The notes under the pieces are model-generated. The model was given only the letters and a program-made list of their open reading frames with translations. It was not told the DNA's origin and ran no database searches. Below, piece by piece: positions 8,867 through 17,450 of a DNA stretch of 64,000 nt. This DNA comes from Marseilla massiliensis. Lineage in GTDB: Bacteria > Bacteroidota > Bacteroidia > Bacteroidales > Bacteroidaceae. The position numbers and the translations under genes are program-made. The first letter of the stretch is position 1. Every line of letters begins with the position of its first letter. Location: contig NZ_JACJJL010000001.1 of the NCBI RefSeq assembly GCF_016899955.1, forward strand, positions 1 through 64,000. Reading direction: 5' to 3'.

Positions 8867-10648
8867 ATGGAAGCAACCTGCATCAGAAAGGCGGCCGCGG
8901 TGCTGGCCGTACTTTCTTCTTTCTTCAACATCAATTCCTCGGCACAGGTGCCCGCATTCCCGGGAGCCGACGGCTACGGACGCTACACGCAGGGCGGCCG
9001 CGGCGGCACGGTGTACTACGTGACCACCCTCGACGACTCCGACGAGCAGGGCACCCACGTCTATGGAGCCATATGGGGCGGACTGGGCGCGTCGTTCTAC
9101 CACAACATGCTGGCGCACCACGGCTCGCGCACGCCACGCTTCGGCACTGGCGACCACAACGACCGGCCCGACCTGCACATGGTTGACATGCGCAACTGCG
9201 TGAACTACAACTATGCCGGCAACGGGTGCTACGGCGCCGAGGGCATGCACATAAACCTCGTGAACAACTATTACAAGTGGGGGCCGGCCACCGAGACGGC
9301 ATCGTGCCGCAACAAGCTCATCGCCCCGGGCTATGCCACCCACAGCGATGGCGTGACGGCCATCTGGAGCAAATACTACCTTGACGGCAATGTGGTGACT
9401 GGCAACAGCAACGTGACGGCCGACAACTGGCTTGGCGTTTCCTTCAAAGGCAACAGCAGCATGGAAAACGGCATGGTGACGGCCGCCGACCTGAAGAGCG
9501 ACACCGCCATGGGGCAGATACCCGAGTTCCACCAGCACACGGCCGACATGGCCTACGACAAGGTGTTGCGGTATGTGGGGTGCAGCAAGAGCCGCGACTC
9601 GTACGACGCACGCATCATCGAGGAGGCTGCCACGGGCACGGCCCTCTTCAGGGGCTCGAAGGGAGGGCTGCCCGGACTGATAGACACGGTGGAAGACCTT
9701 AGGCCCGACGATGCCGCCGACGACTGGAGTCCATGGCCCGAGCTGGCACAGGCCGAGGCGCCGCAAGACACCGATGGCGACGGAATGCCTGACGCGTGGG
9801 AGCAGGAGCACGGGCTCGACCCCGACAACGCCGACGACGGCAACCGCCGCGGCAACGACGGCTACACCATGCTTGACGTATATCTGGCCAGCCTCGTGGC
9901 CGACATCACCGAGGGCCAATACGAGGGCGCCGGGCTGATGGGAGTGCCGGGCGAGCCATACACCACATACGACTACTCCACCACCGACTCGGTGGCATGG
10001 CCCATGGGCAGCAACAGCGACACGCAGACGGCCAGCATATCGGGCAACGGCAACGTGGCAGAGGCCACCTACACAAAGGGCGAAGGCTTGGAATACAGCA
10101 GCAAGACAACTACATACAACGACATCACGTTCACCACATTCACACCCACAGAAGAGAGCAAGACGCCCAGCGACGCTGCGTATGTCGACTATGGGGTGAA
10201 ACCGGGCGACGGGGCAAGCATAGTGCTGTCTAACATCACGTTCGACGCCATACGCATCGGCACCGGTGGCACGGCCATCGACATTGCGTGGATTGACGGG
10301 AACGGCACCGAGACAACGCTTGCCAAAGGCATCAAGCCTGTGCGCAACGACAACTCGGAGGAGTACAAGAAGCACACGATAGAACTGTCGGAAGTGAAAC
10401 GCGAGCACACAGCTGGCATGTCGACGCTGCGCTTCTACCTGTACAACTACGCCCCGGGCAAGGGCATAGGGCTTGCCAACGTGGCCTTAGGGATTAATGC
10501 CGAGGGCGGCACCAACGCCATGATGCCGCCGGCAATCTCACAGCCAAACGGCGCTACGGAACCTCAACACTACGACCTGGCGGGCCGGCGAGTATCGCCC
10601 GACACCAAGGGCATTGTAATTGTAAACGGCAAAAAAGTAATCAGATGA
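8867..10648 (+). CDS. Secreted pectate lyase, PL1-like, with internal deletion
   Basis: 593 aa, signal peptide about 1-26. Residues 29-57 (FPGADGYGRYTQGGRGGTVYYV) match the start of Bacteroidales PL1 pectate lyases. At about residue 58-62 the sequence jumps straight to GTHVYGAIWGG.GASFYHNMLAHHGSRTPRF, which in family members lies roughly 140-150 residues further on. The missing part normally holds the IDHCSMSW-type calcium/substrate segment; the arginines of HHGSRTPR remain. Later parts: a DTDGDGMPDAWEQ calcium-binding repeat (about 302-316), a beta-rich module (about 370-560), and a YDLAGRRV...GIVIVNGKKV tail. The gene follows the AraC regulator and precedes GH95. The frame is intact but catalysis is doubtful. 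I compared with the family from memory, so the deletion size is approximate. Confidence 0.7.
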   Translation: MEATCIRKAAAVLAVLSSFFNINSSAQVPAFPGADGYGRYTQGGRGGTVYYVTTLDDSDEQGTHVYGAIWGGLGASFYHNMLAHHGSRTPRFGTGDHNDRPDLHMVDMRNCVNYNYAGNGCYGAEGMHINLVNNYYKWGPATETASCRNKLIAPGYATHSDGVTAIWSKYYLDGNVVTGNSNVTADNWLGVSFKGNSSMENGMVTAADLKSDTAMGQIPEFHQHTADMAYDKVLRYVGCSKSRDSYDARIIEEAATGTALFRGSKGGLPGLIDTVEDLRPDDAADDWSPWPELAQAEAPQDTDGDGMPDAWEQEHGLDPDNADDGNRRGNDGYTMLDVYLASLVADITEGQYEGAGLMGVPGEPYTTYDYSTTDSVAWPMGSNSDTQTASISGNGNVAEATYTKGEGLEYSSKTTTYNDITFTTFTPTEESKTPSDAAYVDYGVKPGDGASIVLSNITFDAIRIGTGGTAIDIAWIDGNGTETTLAKGIKPVRNDNSEEYKKHTIELSEVKREHTAGMSTLRFYLYNYAPGKGIGLANVALGINAEGGTNAMMPPAISQPNGATEPQHYDLAGRRVSPDTKGIVIVNGKKVIR

Positions 10649-10649
10649 G

Positions 10650-10733
10650 AAAGGCACGCACAACGTGGTGCTGCGCTTCTTCGGCTCTCACCCTGACAAC
10701 TTAATGGACATAGACTACATCAAATTCAAATAA
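10650..10733 (+). pseudogene. C-terminal remnant of a CBM6-like carbohydrate-binding protein
   Basis: Directly after the lyase stop, 27 codons read KGTHNVVLRFFG, SHPDNLMDIDYIKFK and then stop. This is the typical last strand of family 6 carbohydrate-binding modules (GxHxVxLxF ... DYIKF). No start or upstream part exists, so a gene between the lyase and GH95 was lost apart from its end. The GH95 ATG follows its stop by 2 bp, the spacing expected of a former operon. Confidence 0.65.
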
Positions 10734-10735
10734 CA

Positions 10736-13111
10736 ATGCAACGGTTACTCATATCAACACTCATCGCTTTACAATCTTCACTCTTTCCTTCCATGTCACA
10801 CGCACAGTCGCCCACGTCGTTCTGGTCCCAGCGGCCTGCCGGGCGCTGGGAGGAGTCGCTCGTAACGGGCAACGGCATCATGGGAGCCATGGTCGAGGGC
10901 AACCCGTACCGGGAGCATGTGGTGCTCAACCACTCGCTGCTCTTCCTGCCCATCAACCCAATCATGATGCCACCGTCGCAGGGCAAGCACCTCGACGAGA
11001 TACGGCAGATGATGCTGGGCGGCAGGTTTGGGGAGGCCTCGCAGCTGCTTGTCGACATTGCCACAGAAGAGGGCTATGTGGGCAAGCACAACAGCGACCT
11101 CTTTGTCCCGGCGTGCCGCCTCGCCATCTCGACCGACTCGGTGTCGCCCACGCGCAACTACAGGCGGAGCGTGGATTTCCGCACGGGCATTTGCCGCATA
11201 GAATGGCAGGACGGCCGCGGCAGCTATGTACGCGAGACGTTTGTCTCGCGCGCCGACAACGTGGTGGTGATGCGCCTGCGGGCCCTCTCGGGCAAACTCG
11301 ACACCCGCCTGTCGCTCGAGCGCATCACGGCCAGCGACCCCGGACGGCGAAAGAAGTTCAAGATGAACGACAACGACCGCATAGAGACGTCGCTCGCGGG
11401 CCAGGGCGGCCGGCTGCTATACTACCGCGCCAAATATGACACGCAGACCGTGCACCCCGTCAGCGGTCAGAAAGGCTACGAGGGCTACGAGGCCGCCGTG
11501 CGCATAGCCGGGTGCGACGGCAGCGTGCGCCCCGGCGCCGGCGGCTTGGAAATAACGGGTGCCACCGAGGTGCTGCTCCTTGCGCGCGTGGAACCGACCC
11601 GCGATTTCTCAAAGCCGGCCCACAAAGCCATGGCGGCGTCGCTCGACTCGCTCGGCGGCTACGGCCTCCTGCTCGAAAGGCACGTGGCCAGGCACCAGCC
11701 CCTTTACGACCGAGTCAAGATAGACCTTGGCGCGTCGGCCGCAGACCGCAGCCTCAGCAGCGAGCAACTGCTGGCCAAGGGAGGACGCAGCCTCGCCCTC
11801 ATAGAGCGGCTGTTCAACGCGGCACGCTACAACGTGCTCTCTGCCACAGGGCTGCACGCCCCCTGCCTGCAAGGCATCTGGGGAGCAAAGATGACGCCCA
11901 ACTGGGCGGGCGACTTCACCGCCAACGGCAACCTGCCCGTGGCCATATCCCACATGCTGCAGGCCAACACGCCGGAGCTGATGCTCTCGCTCTTCAACCA
12001 GCTTGAGGCCCACATGGACGACTTCCGCACCAACGCCCGCGTGCTGTTCAACTGCCGAGGCATCCACATACCATCACACTTCTACACCCACGGCCTCGAC
12101 TGCCAGTTCGACAAGACATGGCCCATGACCTTCTGGGTGGCAGGAGCGCCGTGGTACTCAATGTTCTACTGGGACTATTACCTATACACCCGCAACCGTG
12201 AGTTCCTGCGGCGGCGCACGCTGCCGTTCATGGAAGAGTCGGTGGCGTTCTTCGAAGACTTCCTCACGGAGGGGGCCGACGGCAAGTACATCGTCAACCC
12301 GTCGTACTCGCCGGAGAACCACCCTAAGAACTACAAGATGCAGGCATGCATCAATGCCACGATGGACATCGCTGCCATCAAGGCCCTGCTGAGGGCCGTC
12401 ATAGAGGCCAGCCGGACGCTCGGCGCAAACAGCGACCGGATACCGGCATGGCAGGCCATGCTCGACAAGATGCCGGCCTACGGCAACAACGCCGACGGGG
12501 AGTTTCGCGAATGGCTCTGGGCCGACATGGAAGACAACCATGAGCACCGCCACGCCTCACACCTGATAGGGCTCTACGACCTGCACGACCCGGAGATCAT
12601 GCAGACGCGCGAGTTGAGGCAGGGCGCGCTCAAGGCCATCGACCGACGCATGGACTTCCGCCGCAAGGAGAACACCGGGGTCATGGCGTTCGGCATCTGC
12701 CAGCTGGCCTTCGCCGCCGCCCTCGGACAGGCCGACCGCTGCGAGGAGATGCTGGGATGGCTTGGAGACAACTATTTCCTCGACAACATGTTCTCAACCC
12801 ACGACCCGCACAACATATTCAACTGCGACATATCGGGCGGCTACCCCTCTCTCGTGATGAAGATGCTGTGCTACAGCGAGCCGGGCCGCATCGACATCTT
12901 CCCGGCCAAGCCCTCGTCGTGGCGTCGGGGCAGCATAAAGGGCATGGCCCTGCGTGGCGGCATAATAATGGAGGAACTCAGATGGGACGGCAACAAGACT
13001 ACCGTCACGCTCCGGGCGGATGACACGCAGAAAGTGTCTGTCACCATCTACGGGAAGCACGTGAAAAACGTCAGGCTGAAGAAAGGCAAGCCAACCACGC
13101 TGGCCCTGTAG
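10736..13111 (+). CDS. Secreted glycoside hydrolase family 95 (alpha-L-fucosidase/galactosidase type)
   Basis: 791 aa, near normal family length, with a signal peptide about 1-23. The N-terminal beta domain starts PAGRWEESLVTGNGIMGAMV. The (alpha/alpha)6 catalytic barrel (about 300-690) carries QGIWGAKMTPNWAGDFTANGN (about 380-400), PSYSPEN (about 521-527, holding the presumed acid glutamate) and HRHASHLIGLY (about 604-614). A C-terminal beta domain follows. Family members remove terminal alpha-L-fucose or L-galactose from xyloglucan, pectin or mucin-type glycans; here the pectate-lyase neighbour favours plant cell-wall glycans. It is the only apparently intact enzyme of this locus. Confidence 0.85.
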   Translation: MQRLLISTLIALQSSLFPSMSHAQSPTSFWSQRPAGRWEESLVTGNGIMGAMVEGNPYREHVVLNHSLLFLPINPIMMPPSQGKHLDEIRQMMLGGRFGEASQLLVDIATEEGYVGKHNSDLFVPACRLAISTDSVSPTRNYRRSVDFRTGICRIEWQDGRGSYVRETFVSRADNVVVMRLRALSGKLDTRLSLERITASDPGRRKKFKMNDNDRIETSLAGQGGRLLYYRAKYDTQTVHPVSGQKGYEGYEAAVRIAGCDGSVRPGAGGLEITGATEVLLLARVEPTRDFSKPAHKAMAASLDSLGGYGLLLERHVARHQPLYDRVKIDLGASAADRSLSSEQLLAKGGRSLALIERLFNAARYNVLSATGLHAPCLQGIWGAKMTPNWAGDFTANGNLPVAISHMLQANTPELMLSLFNQLEAHMDDFRTNARVLFNCRGIHIPSHFYTHGLDCQFDKTWPMTFWVAGAPWYSMFYWDYYLYTRNREFLRRRTLPFMEESVAFFEDFLTEGADGKYIVNPSYSPENHPKNYKMQACINATMDIAAIKALLRAVIEASRTLGANSDRIPAWQAMLDKMPAYGNNADGEFREWLWADMEDNHEHRHASHLIGLYDLHDPEIMQTRELRQGALKAIDRRMDFRRKENTGVMAFGICQLAFAAALGQADRCEEMLGWLGDNYFLDNMFSTHDPHNIFNCDISGGYPSLVMKMLCYSEPGRIDIFPAKPSSWRRGSIKGMALRGGIIMEELRWDGNKTTVTLRADDTQKVSVTIYGKHVKNVRLKKGKPTTLAL

Positions 13112-13573
13112 CCCACCCGCAATGGCGCACGCCCGGCGGCCACGCCGCCGGCATCGGGCACGCCTGGCGAAGCACATGCAGGCTTGACCGGTCTGCACGC
13201 AATAGATCTTTTAAGGATGGGGGCGTTTGCCGTAAACTCCCCCATCCATCATGTTCTATGCCAGGTCTCGCCAAAGCCCGGCGTCTGCCACATTACATAA
13301 GGGAATGGACGACCCGGGGCTTGCAACGAGGCAAGAGTGCTCCCGCCTTAGTATTCCATCGGCCAGCCCTCTTCCAAGTTCCCCCGGTCGGCCGTCAGGA
13401 TTTCACTGTGCAGCATGGCAGCGGTGATACACCATTGCCCTGCCGCCGGGGCTCTGTATAGCGCCGAGCGTCAACCAACAGGCGAAACACAAAACAAAAT
13501 TCAATCGGTGCTTGCATGGGTTAGCAGAAGGTATGAAAAAAGCAGTTACAACATCTGTAACTGCTTTTCTTCA
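13112..13573. other. Intergenic region between GH95 and the att repeat, with hairpins and a minus-strand fragment
   Basis: Two perfect inverted repeats lie after GH95: CCGGCGGC/GCCGCCGG at 13133-13151 and GGATGGGGG/CCCCCATCC at 13215-13247, the latter possibly a terminator without a T tract. On the minus strand at about 13350-13455 a 30-40-codon open stretch ends HSEILTADRGNLEEGWPMEY-stop. It looks like the C-terminus of a lost gene I cannot name. Confidence 0.4.
13541..13571 (-). terminator. Intrinsic terminator downstream of the original tRNA 3' end
   Basis: AGCAGTTACA (13541-13550) pairs with TGTAACTGCT (13556-13565) around a 5-nt loop. A/T runs on both sides make it bidirectional. It lies just past the partial tRNA at 13574-13616, on the side where the minus-strand tRNA would end. 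Confidence 0.6.
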
Positions 13574-13616
13574 GTGGGCCATCCAGGGCTTGAACCTGGG
13601 ACCTCCAGATTATGAG
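13574..13616 (-). repeat. att repeat, partial tRNA 3' half (distal end of the element)
   Basis: 43 bp identical to 38002-38044, covering the anticodon loop (CTCATAA on the minus strand), variable loop, T arm and 3' acceptor strand. No D arm or 5' acceptor follows on the right, so this is not a functional tRNA. Confidence 0.85.
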
Positions 13617-13724
13617 AACGATAAGATGATTTTCTGTGATAGTTCGATTTGCTAATCTTAATTAATTATCAGATAGTTACGATTTTTACTATCTCCTATG
13701 AAACTCACTAAATACCCCTAACTG

Positions 13725-13755
13725 AAACCGTTTGTTTACGCATTGTTTACGCAGA
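13725..13755 (+). repeat. Arm-type integrase site candidate, left
   Basis: 31 bp identical and in the same orientation as 37924-37954. It contains TTGTTTACGCA twice in tandem. The position 109 bp inside the distal att suggests an integrase arm-binding or excision-factor site. Confidence 0.55.
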
Positions 13756-13834
13756 ATTAGGGAGGTAAATGGCTATTAAGCTCGTTGGGAGGGTAATGTT
13801 AAGTACCCTCTTTTGTTTTGCATAAAGCATAATG

Positions 13835-13865
13835 TTGTCGCAAATAATTTATAATTTTGCGACAA
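13835..13865 (+). promoter_or_regulatory. Palindromic promoter/operator before a short AbiEi-like remnant
   Basis: TTGTCGCAAA (from 13835) and TTTGCGACAA (ending 13865) form an inverted repeat that overlaps a TAATTTTG -7 box (13852-13859). Similar TTGTCGCAA palindromes before Bacteroides AbiE-type antitoxin genes are recalled from memory, so this is tentative. Confidence 0.4.
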
Positions 13866-13875
13866 ATACAATGTA

Positions 13876-13977
13876 ATGACCAGCATAGAAGACCATATTT
13901 TGACTGAAGTCGGAAACCTGTTTTTATCGTATATCTTAGAGACAAGAATTCACCTGAATATGACAATATCAGATTAG
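13876..13977 (+). pseudogene. Possible remnant of a DUF6088/AbiEi-type antitoxin
   Basis: 33-codon frame beginning MTSIEDHILTEVG, which resembles the first residues of DUF6088/AbiEi-like antitoxins, then diverging and stopping. No AbiEii nucleotidyltransferase follows. A palindromic promoter lies directly upstream. The homology covers only about a dozen residues. Confidence 0.25.
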
Positions 13978-13986
13978 GGTTTTAGC

Positions 13987-14208
13987 TCATCCAGTAATCC
14001 ACACAAAATATATAATACCATTTTGCACGATAGAACGATTGTCATAAAACCAATATAAACCTTCTCCCAAGATGTGAATTTTCTTTTCGGTTGACCTAAT
14101 ACTTTTCTCAAATGTTCCATTGTATTCAAAATTTAAGTTAGGGGCAGAGATTGTCAATACGGCATTCCTGTCAAAGGAATGCCAAGACAAAGGCACAGGC
14201 AAGGTCAA
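13987..14208 (-). CDS. Short hypothetical protein or gene fragment
   Basis: 73 codons ending HILGEGLYWFYDNRSIVQNGIIYFVWITG. No domain is recognised. It stands alone between the att end and module A. The composition looks coding, but a fragment of a larger gene is as likely. Confidence 0.25.
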   Translation of the reverse strand: MTLPVPLSWHSFDRNAVLTISAPNLNFEYNGTFEKSIRSTEKKIHILGEGLYWFYDNRSIVQNGIIYFVWITG

Positions 14209-14379
14209 AGTCTAAGACCGGATGTTTTTATAGCTGCAAACATCCGCCGTTTGTTAGTTAGACATCCTTATTCCAATTCCTATCAAATAAGAACGATAAC
14301 CTCTGCCCCATCAAAGCCGTGATTAGCATCCATTGAGATGCAAGTTCACGACACCTTTTTATTCTTCAAGCCGGCTTAA

Positions 14380-15247
14380 TTACTCATAAATGCTTTGTAA
14401 GGCTTCCGGCACATTAATTTTCAGTTTAGAGATGCGTTCCTGCTCTTTCAGTTGCCATTCCTTGTATTGAGTGAAAAGCGTCATGTGGCATTGTTTTTCA
14501 CTTTCCAGTTCCTGCTTGAACCGATGCGTATTTTCTAAAGTCTGTTTCTCGGCTTGTTTCTTGATGGCAAACTTCATTTTATTCAGTTCCCGTTCATTCT
14601 GACGATGCCATTTTTGGAGTTCGAAAAACACATCTTCTACTTTTTGCGGGTCAACGGAAGGAACATGAGCGTAAATCAGCGTGTCTTTTCCATTGCCATC
14701 GGTGCTGTAGGGCTTCATGATTCCGTTCTGGAGTTCCTCACGAGCAGAAGAGAATTGCCCTCCGGGATGGATATATTTCCCAATAGTAGCAGCTATGGCT
14801 TCCAATTGAGATAGCGGTTACGCTCCTTGATATTCATTTGAGCAATGATATCTGTTTCCGTCGTTTCCTTCGGATAGGATGGACTGGAAGGTATTTTCGA
14901 CTCCTTGAAGCGTACACCATTCTTTAAATGTAAAGTTTGCTACCCGTTTCAATTCTTTGTCTTTAGCCTTGACTGCTTCTCTCATCCAAGCGCAAAAGCA
15001 TTCATCGAGGCTGTGTCTTCCAAAAGAGGATGCACCTGGGCCAGCATATTCTCGTCATAGCCGACACATATAGTTTTTCCCGATTCGGAAGCCGAACCCA
15101 CAATATCGACTTTCGTAGTCAAAAAAGTCATGTTTTTCAACTTTGCCTCATTCCCGGATATAACTTCCTGTGCCAAATCAGCCAAGTGCGAAGCCGAGGT
15201 GGAAGTTAGTCCGTGTTCACAGAAGAAAACTTTATTTATTTTTCCAT
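14380..15247 (-). pseudogene. Last gene of the FtsZ-like operon, broken by about four single-base shifts
   Basis: Joining frames gives one protein of about 290 aa: ATG at 15247, EHGLTSTSASHLADLAQEVI, then KVDIVGSASESGKTICVGY, WMREAVKAKDKELKRVANF, NRYLN/LEAIAATIGKYIHP, and a coiled-coil C-terminus (about 14385-14620, rich in E/K/Q). Apparent one-base losses lie in the A run just after the ATG, near 14985 (FAL/WMRE), near 14870 (LSEG/ETTETD) and near 14810 (YLN/LEAI). It starts 8 bp after the FtsZ-like stop, so it belongs to that operon. I do not recognise the family. Decay is likelier than four sequencing errors, since neighbours are intact, but read errors cannot be excluded. Confidence 0.55.
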
Positions 15248-15255
15248 AATAACCA

Positions 15256-16227
15256 TTAATTACATTTGGTAAAAATGTCTATCCGAAGAATGCCTGTCGG
15301 CATGGTCTGAGACTCAATAATCGTCCATTTTATCTGAGTGCTTTCCAGTTTCATCATTATACAATCATCAAAAACGCCCATAAATTCTTTGAATAAGCTA
15401 TCATAAAAAGTTTCACGAGTACAATAAATAGCAAAGATTAAATTAGAAACATCCTCCAATGAGACATATTTTGCAGGAAGGAATTTTTGTATATCTTTTA
15501 ATTCGGTCTTTAAATAATCAACGCTCCCTGACAATGTAAAGAGGTCAATAAACTTTGTACAAGAATGATAGCCCAAGAAACTTCTTACATCATTAAAGTC
15601 AAAACAAGTCAGACCGACCTTTAGCAGACTGAAAAATGAGTTCGCGATATCCGTGACTCTTTTGTCCGCTTCTTCAAACAGTTCAGAAAACGTATGGCAA
15701 GGCAACGCATCATAATCCACAACGAAAATTCCGTCAGCAATTTTTTCCAATTCACCAAGTACTTTTATAGCGTTCTTTCTTTTTTCCATACCCTCAGACG
15801 AATGCGGCAAAGTGGCTATAAGCAATTTTACCTTAACTTTCAAATCAGCGGCTTTCTGAAGAAAATGTTTGATACATCCTTCTCCTGTTCCTCCGCCCAG
15901 GCATACAATAAAAACAGACACAAGTTTGTCTGCAAGTATTTGCTCTAAACACGGCAACGATTTCTTACATTCTGCCTCTGCCAAACGTCTGTCCTTTCCA
16001 CTTCCTAATCCGTCAGTGCCAATGAGGTACTTATGAGCGAGAGACAGTTCGCCTATCTCTTCTCCGTTCATTCCAAACACGCATAAATCCACATGAGGCA
16101 GCTCGTTCTTTTGTATTTTTTCCACAATTCTTCCTGCTCCGCCCCCAATTCCGATTATTGAGAAGCTACAAGTCTTGTGTGGAATGCCAAAATCAAACAC
16201 AGGCTTAGATAAATCATTTTTTTCCAT
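15256..16227 (-). CDS. FtsZ/tubulin-like GTPase
   Basis: 323 aa with the FtsZ GTPase motifs in order: IGIGGGAGRIVEKI (25-38, nucleotide loop T1), TDGLGSG (71-77, T3), the tubulin signature GGGTGEG (111-117, T4), LPHSSEGMEKRKNA (140-153, T5), FVVDYDAL (168-175, T6), and GLTCFDFNDV (205-214, T7 with the two aspartates that complete the active site of the next subunit). It lacks the long C-terminal linker and FtsA/ZipA-binding tail of cell-division FtsZ and is too divergent to be the host FtsZ. It probably forms GTP-dependent filaments. The gene lies 29 bp after the DUF gene at 16257-16727 and 8 bp before a decayed gene, in the DIP1984 operon. Role in the RtcB module unknown. Confidence 0.85.
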   Translation of the reverse strand: MEKNDLSKPVFDFGIPHKTCSFSIIGIGGGAGRIVEKIQKNELPHVDLCVFGMNGEEIGELSLAHKYLIGTDGLGSGKDRRLAEAECKKSLPCLEQILADKLVSVFIVCLGGGTGEGCIKHFLQKAADLKVKVKLLIATLPHSSEGMEKRKNAIKVLGELEKIADGIFVVDYDALPCHTFSELFEEADKRVTDIANSFFSLLKVGLTCFDFNDVRSFLGYHSCTKFIDLFTLSGSVDYLKTELKDIQKFLPAKYVSLEDVSNLIFAIYCTRETFYDSLFKEFMGVFDDCIMMKLESTQIKWTIIESQTMPTGILRIDIFTKCN

Positions 16228-16256
16228 ATAGACAACAATCTATTATAATTAGTTAG

Positions 16257-16727
16257 TCAAAGTTTTTTCGATGTATTATCCATTACCGCCCCTTGATATT
16301 GGAATATCCTTTTCCGATTTTCTTCCGCCATCTCTTCCGTCCCGCCAAAGTAAGTGATTTCCCACAGCAAGCCTGCAACAAGCTCTTGCGGCGTAATCAC
16401 GATGTCTTTCTCTACCACCACTTCCATGCCAGCTATTTCCGACCACGACGGATAACAGGCCACAGGGCAGTTGAGGTGATTGTCCGCTTTGTCGTATACA
16501 GAGCAGTTCATGTCTATCATCGGGCTACAGGTTTCCCAACGCCATACTAAGCGAATGTAATATTGGGGTGATTTCGCCTCCAACGCTTGGACGTTCAGAT
16601 AAATCCTTTCCCATTTGCCCAGGTCGAGATGTCCGACCTGTTTCGGTTCGTTGGTCTGCCATAAATTCAGGAATGCCGGTCTGATTTCGGCAAAACTGAA
16701 TTGCGAAAATAATTCCTTGAATGTCAT
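16257..16727 (-). CDS. DUF protein related to the 18583-19557 product (short form)
   Basis: 156 aa, start MTFKELFSQFSFAEIRPAF. It matches the N-terminal 120 residues of the protein at 18583-19557 (MTLKELLTQVGFDELLPYL) and shares the core GLLWEITYFGGTEEMAEE against HCLWEITYWGFSPDEREE. I recall this as a DUF6557-type family, without certainty. No catalytic residues are evident. It sits between DIP1984 and the FtsZ-like gene. The 246 bp upstream (16728-16973) contain CCTTGTGC on the minus strand but no full copy of the shared operon motif. Confidence 0.6.
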   Translation of the reverse strand: MTFKELFSQFSFAEIRPAFLNLWQTNEPKQVGHLDLGKWERIYLNVQALEAKSPQYYIRLVWRWETCSPMIDMNCSVYDKADNHLNCPVACYPSWSEIAGMEVVVEKDIVITPQELVAGLLWEITYFGGTEEMAEENRKRIFQYQGAVMDNTSKKL

Positions 16728-16973
16728 AATATTTACTTTAGAATAATAAATACCCTCAACCCACCCCCGTCTTTCCTTCCAGACAATCGGCACAAGGTAA
16801 TGCGCAATAATCTTCCTCCATGGGCCGTGTACGTTATGCGTTTGTACGCCGTGCCGGAGATGCGCGGTAATAACCATGCTTCTGCCAGCTGCCACCTTGG
16901 TTTGTTGCCCCCTGCCATGCGACATGGAAGTGCCGCCATTGTCTGATGCAAAGAAGGACTACGCCTTATTATG

Positions 16974-17423
16974 TCAAATTAAATCTACCGACCAGTTCAG
17001 GCTTTGTAGCTTCATATCCAGGTTTCGGAGCTGTTTGGAATAGTTGTCCGTCACCTTTCTTAGTTCACCCACGTCCACTGTGCGGACATATTTTATCTCC
17101 TGTCGCCCGTAACGGTCATTTTCAACAACGTGCTTCAAGAGGTCGCGCATTACCGTCAGGCGCAACTTCAATGCGTCTTTGCGGGCAATCATTTGGGTGA
17201 GAGTTTCTCCCTCGTGCACGGTTTGCATGTTGGTGCGGTTAATCCGATAGATAATCACCTCGAATTGCGAAAGGCATTCATCCAATTCTTTATACAATTC
17301 GTTCACGTCCTCAGAAGGTTGGTCACCTTCCTGCACCTTGGCGCTGTACTTCAGCCGACTTTTCAATTGGTCGATTCTGTTTTGCAGGTCGGCGCGGATG
17401 CTTAATGCTTCTGCCAGTTTCAT
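16974..17423 (-). CDS. DIP1984 family protein (septicolysin-like)
   Basis: 149 aa starting MKLAEALSIRADLQNRIDQL, with RINRTN and LTQMIARKDALKLRLTVMRDLL, the pattern of the all-helical DIP1984 family, once annotated septicolysin. No signal peptide or TM. The ATG at 17423 is chosen over upstream starts because GGAGGAATAG precedes it. It is the first gene of the operon leading to the FtsZ-like GTPase and divergent from dprA. Its promoter carries the 40-bp motif shared with the RtcB operon. Biochemical function is unclear. Confidence 0.75.
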   Translation of the reverse strand: MKLAEALSIRADLQNRIDQLKSRLKYSAKVQEGDQPSEDVNELYKELDECLSQFEVIIYRINRTNMQTVHEGETLTQMIARKDALKLRLTVMRDLLKHVVENDRYGRQEIKYVRTVDVGELRKVTDNYSKQLRNLDMKLQSLNWSVDLI

Positions 17424-17450
17424 TCTATTCCTCCTATTTGGTTTGATGAT

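Noticed and set aside
8858..10408. 516-codon open frame antisense to the pectate lyase gene
   Set aside because: GC-rich third-position effect; no domain, implausible H/V/A-rich composition, and the plus strand encodes clear lyase motifs.
13574..13616. Complete tRNA gene at the left att site
   Set aside because: Only the 3' half is present; no D arm or 5' acceptor strand follows.
15694..15948. Plus-strand frame inside the FtsZ-like gene
   Set aside because: Antisense to strongly conserved GTPase motifs; no leader or domain.
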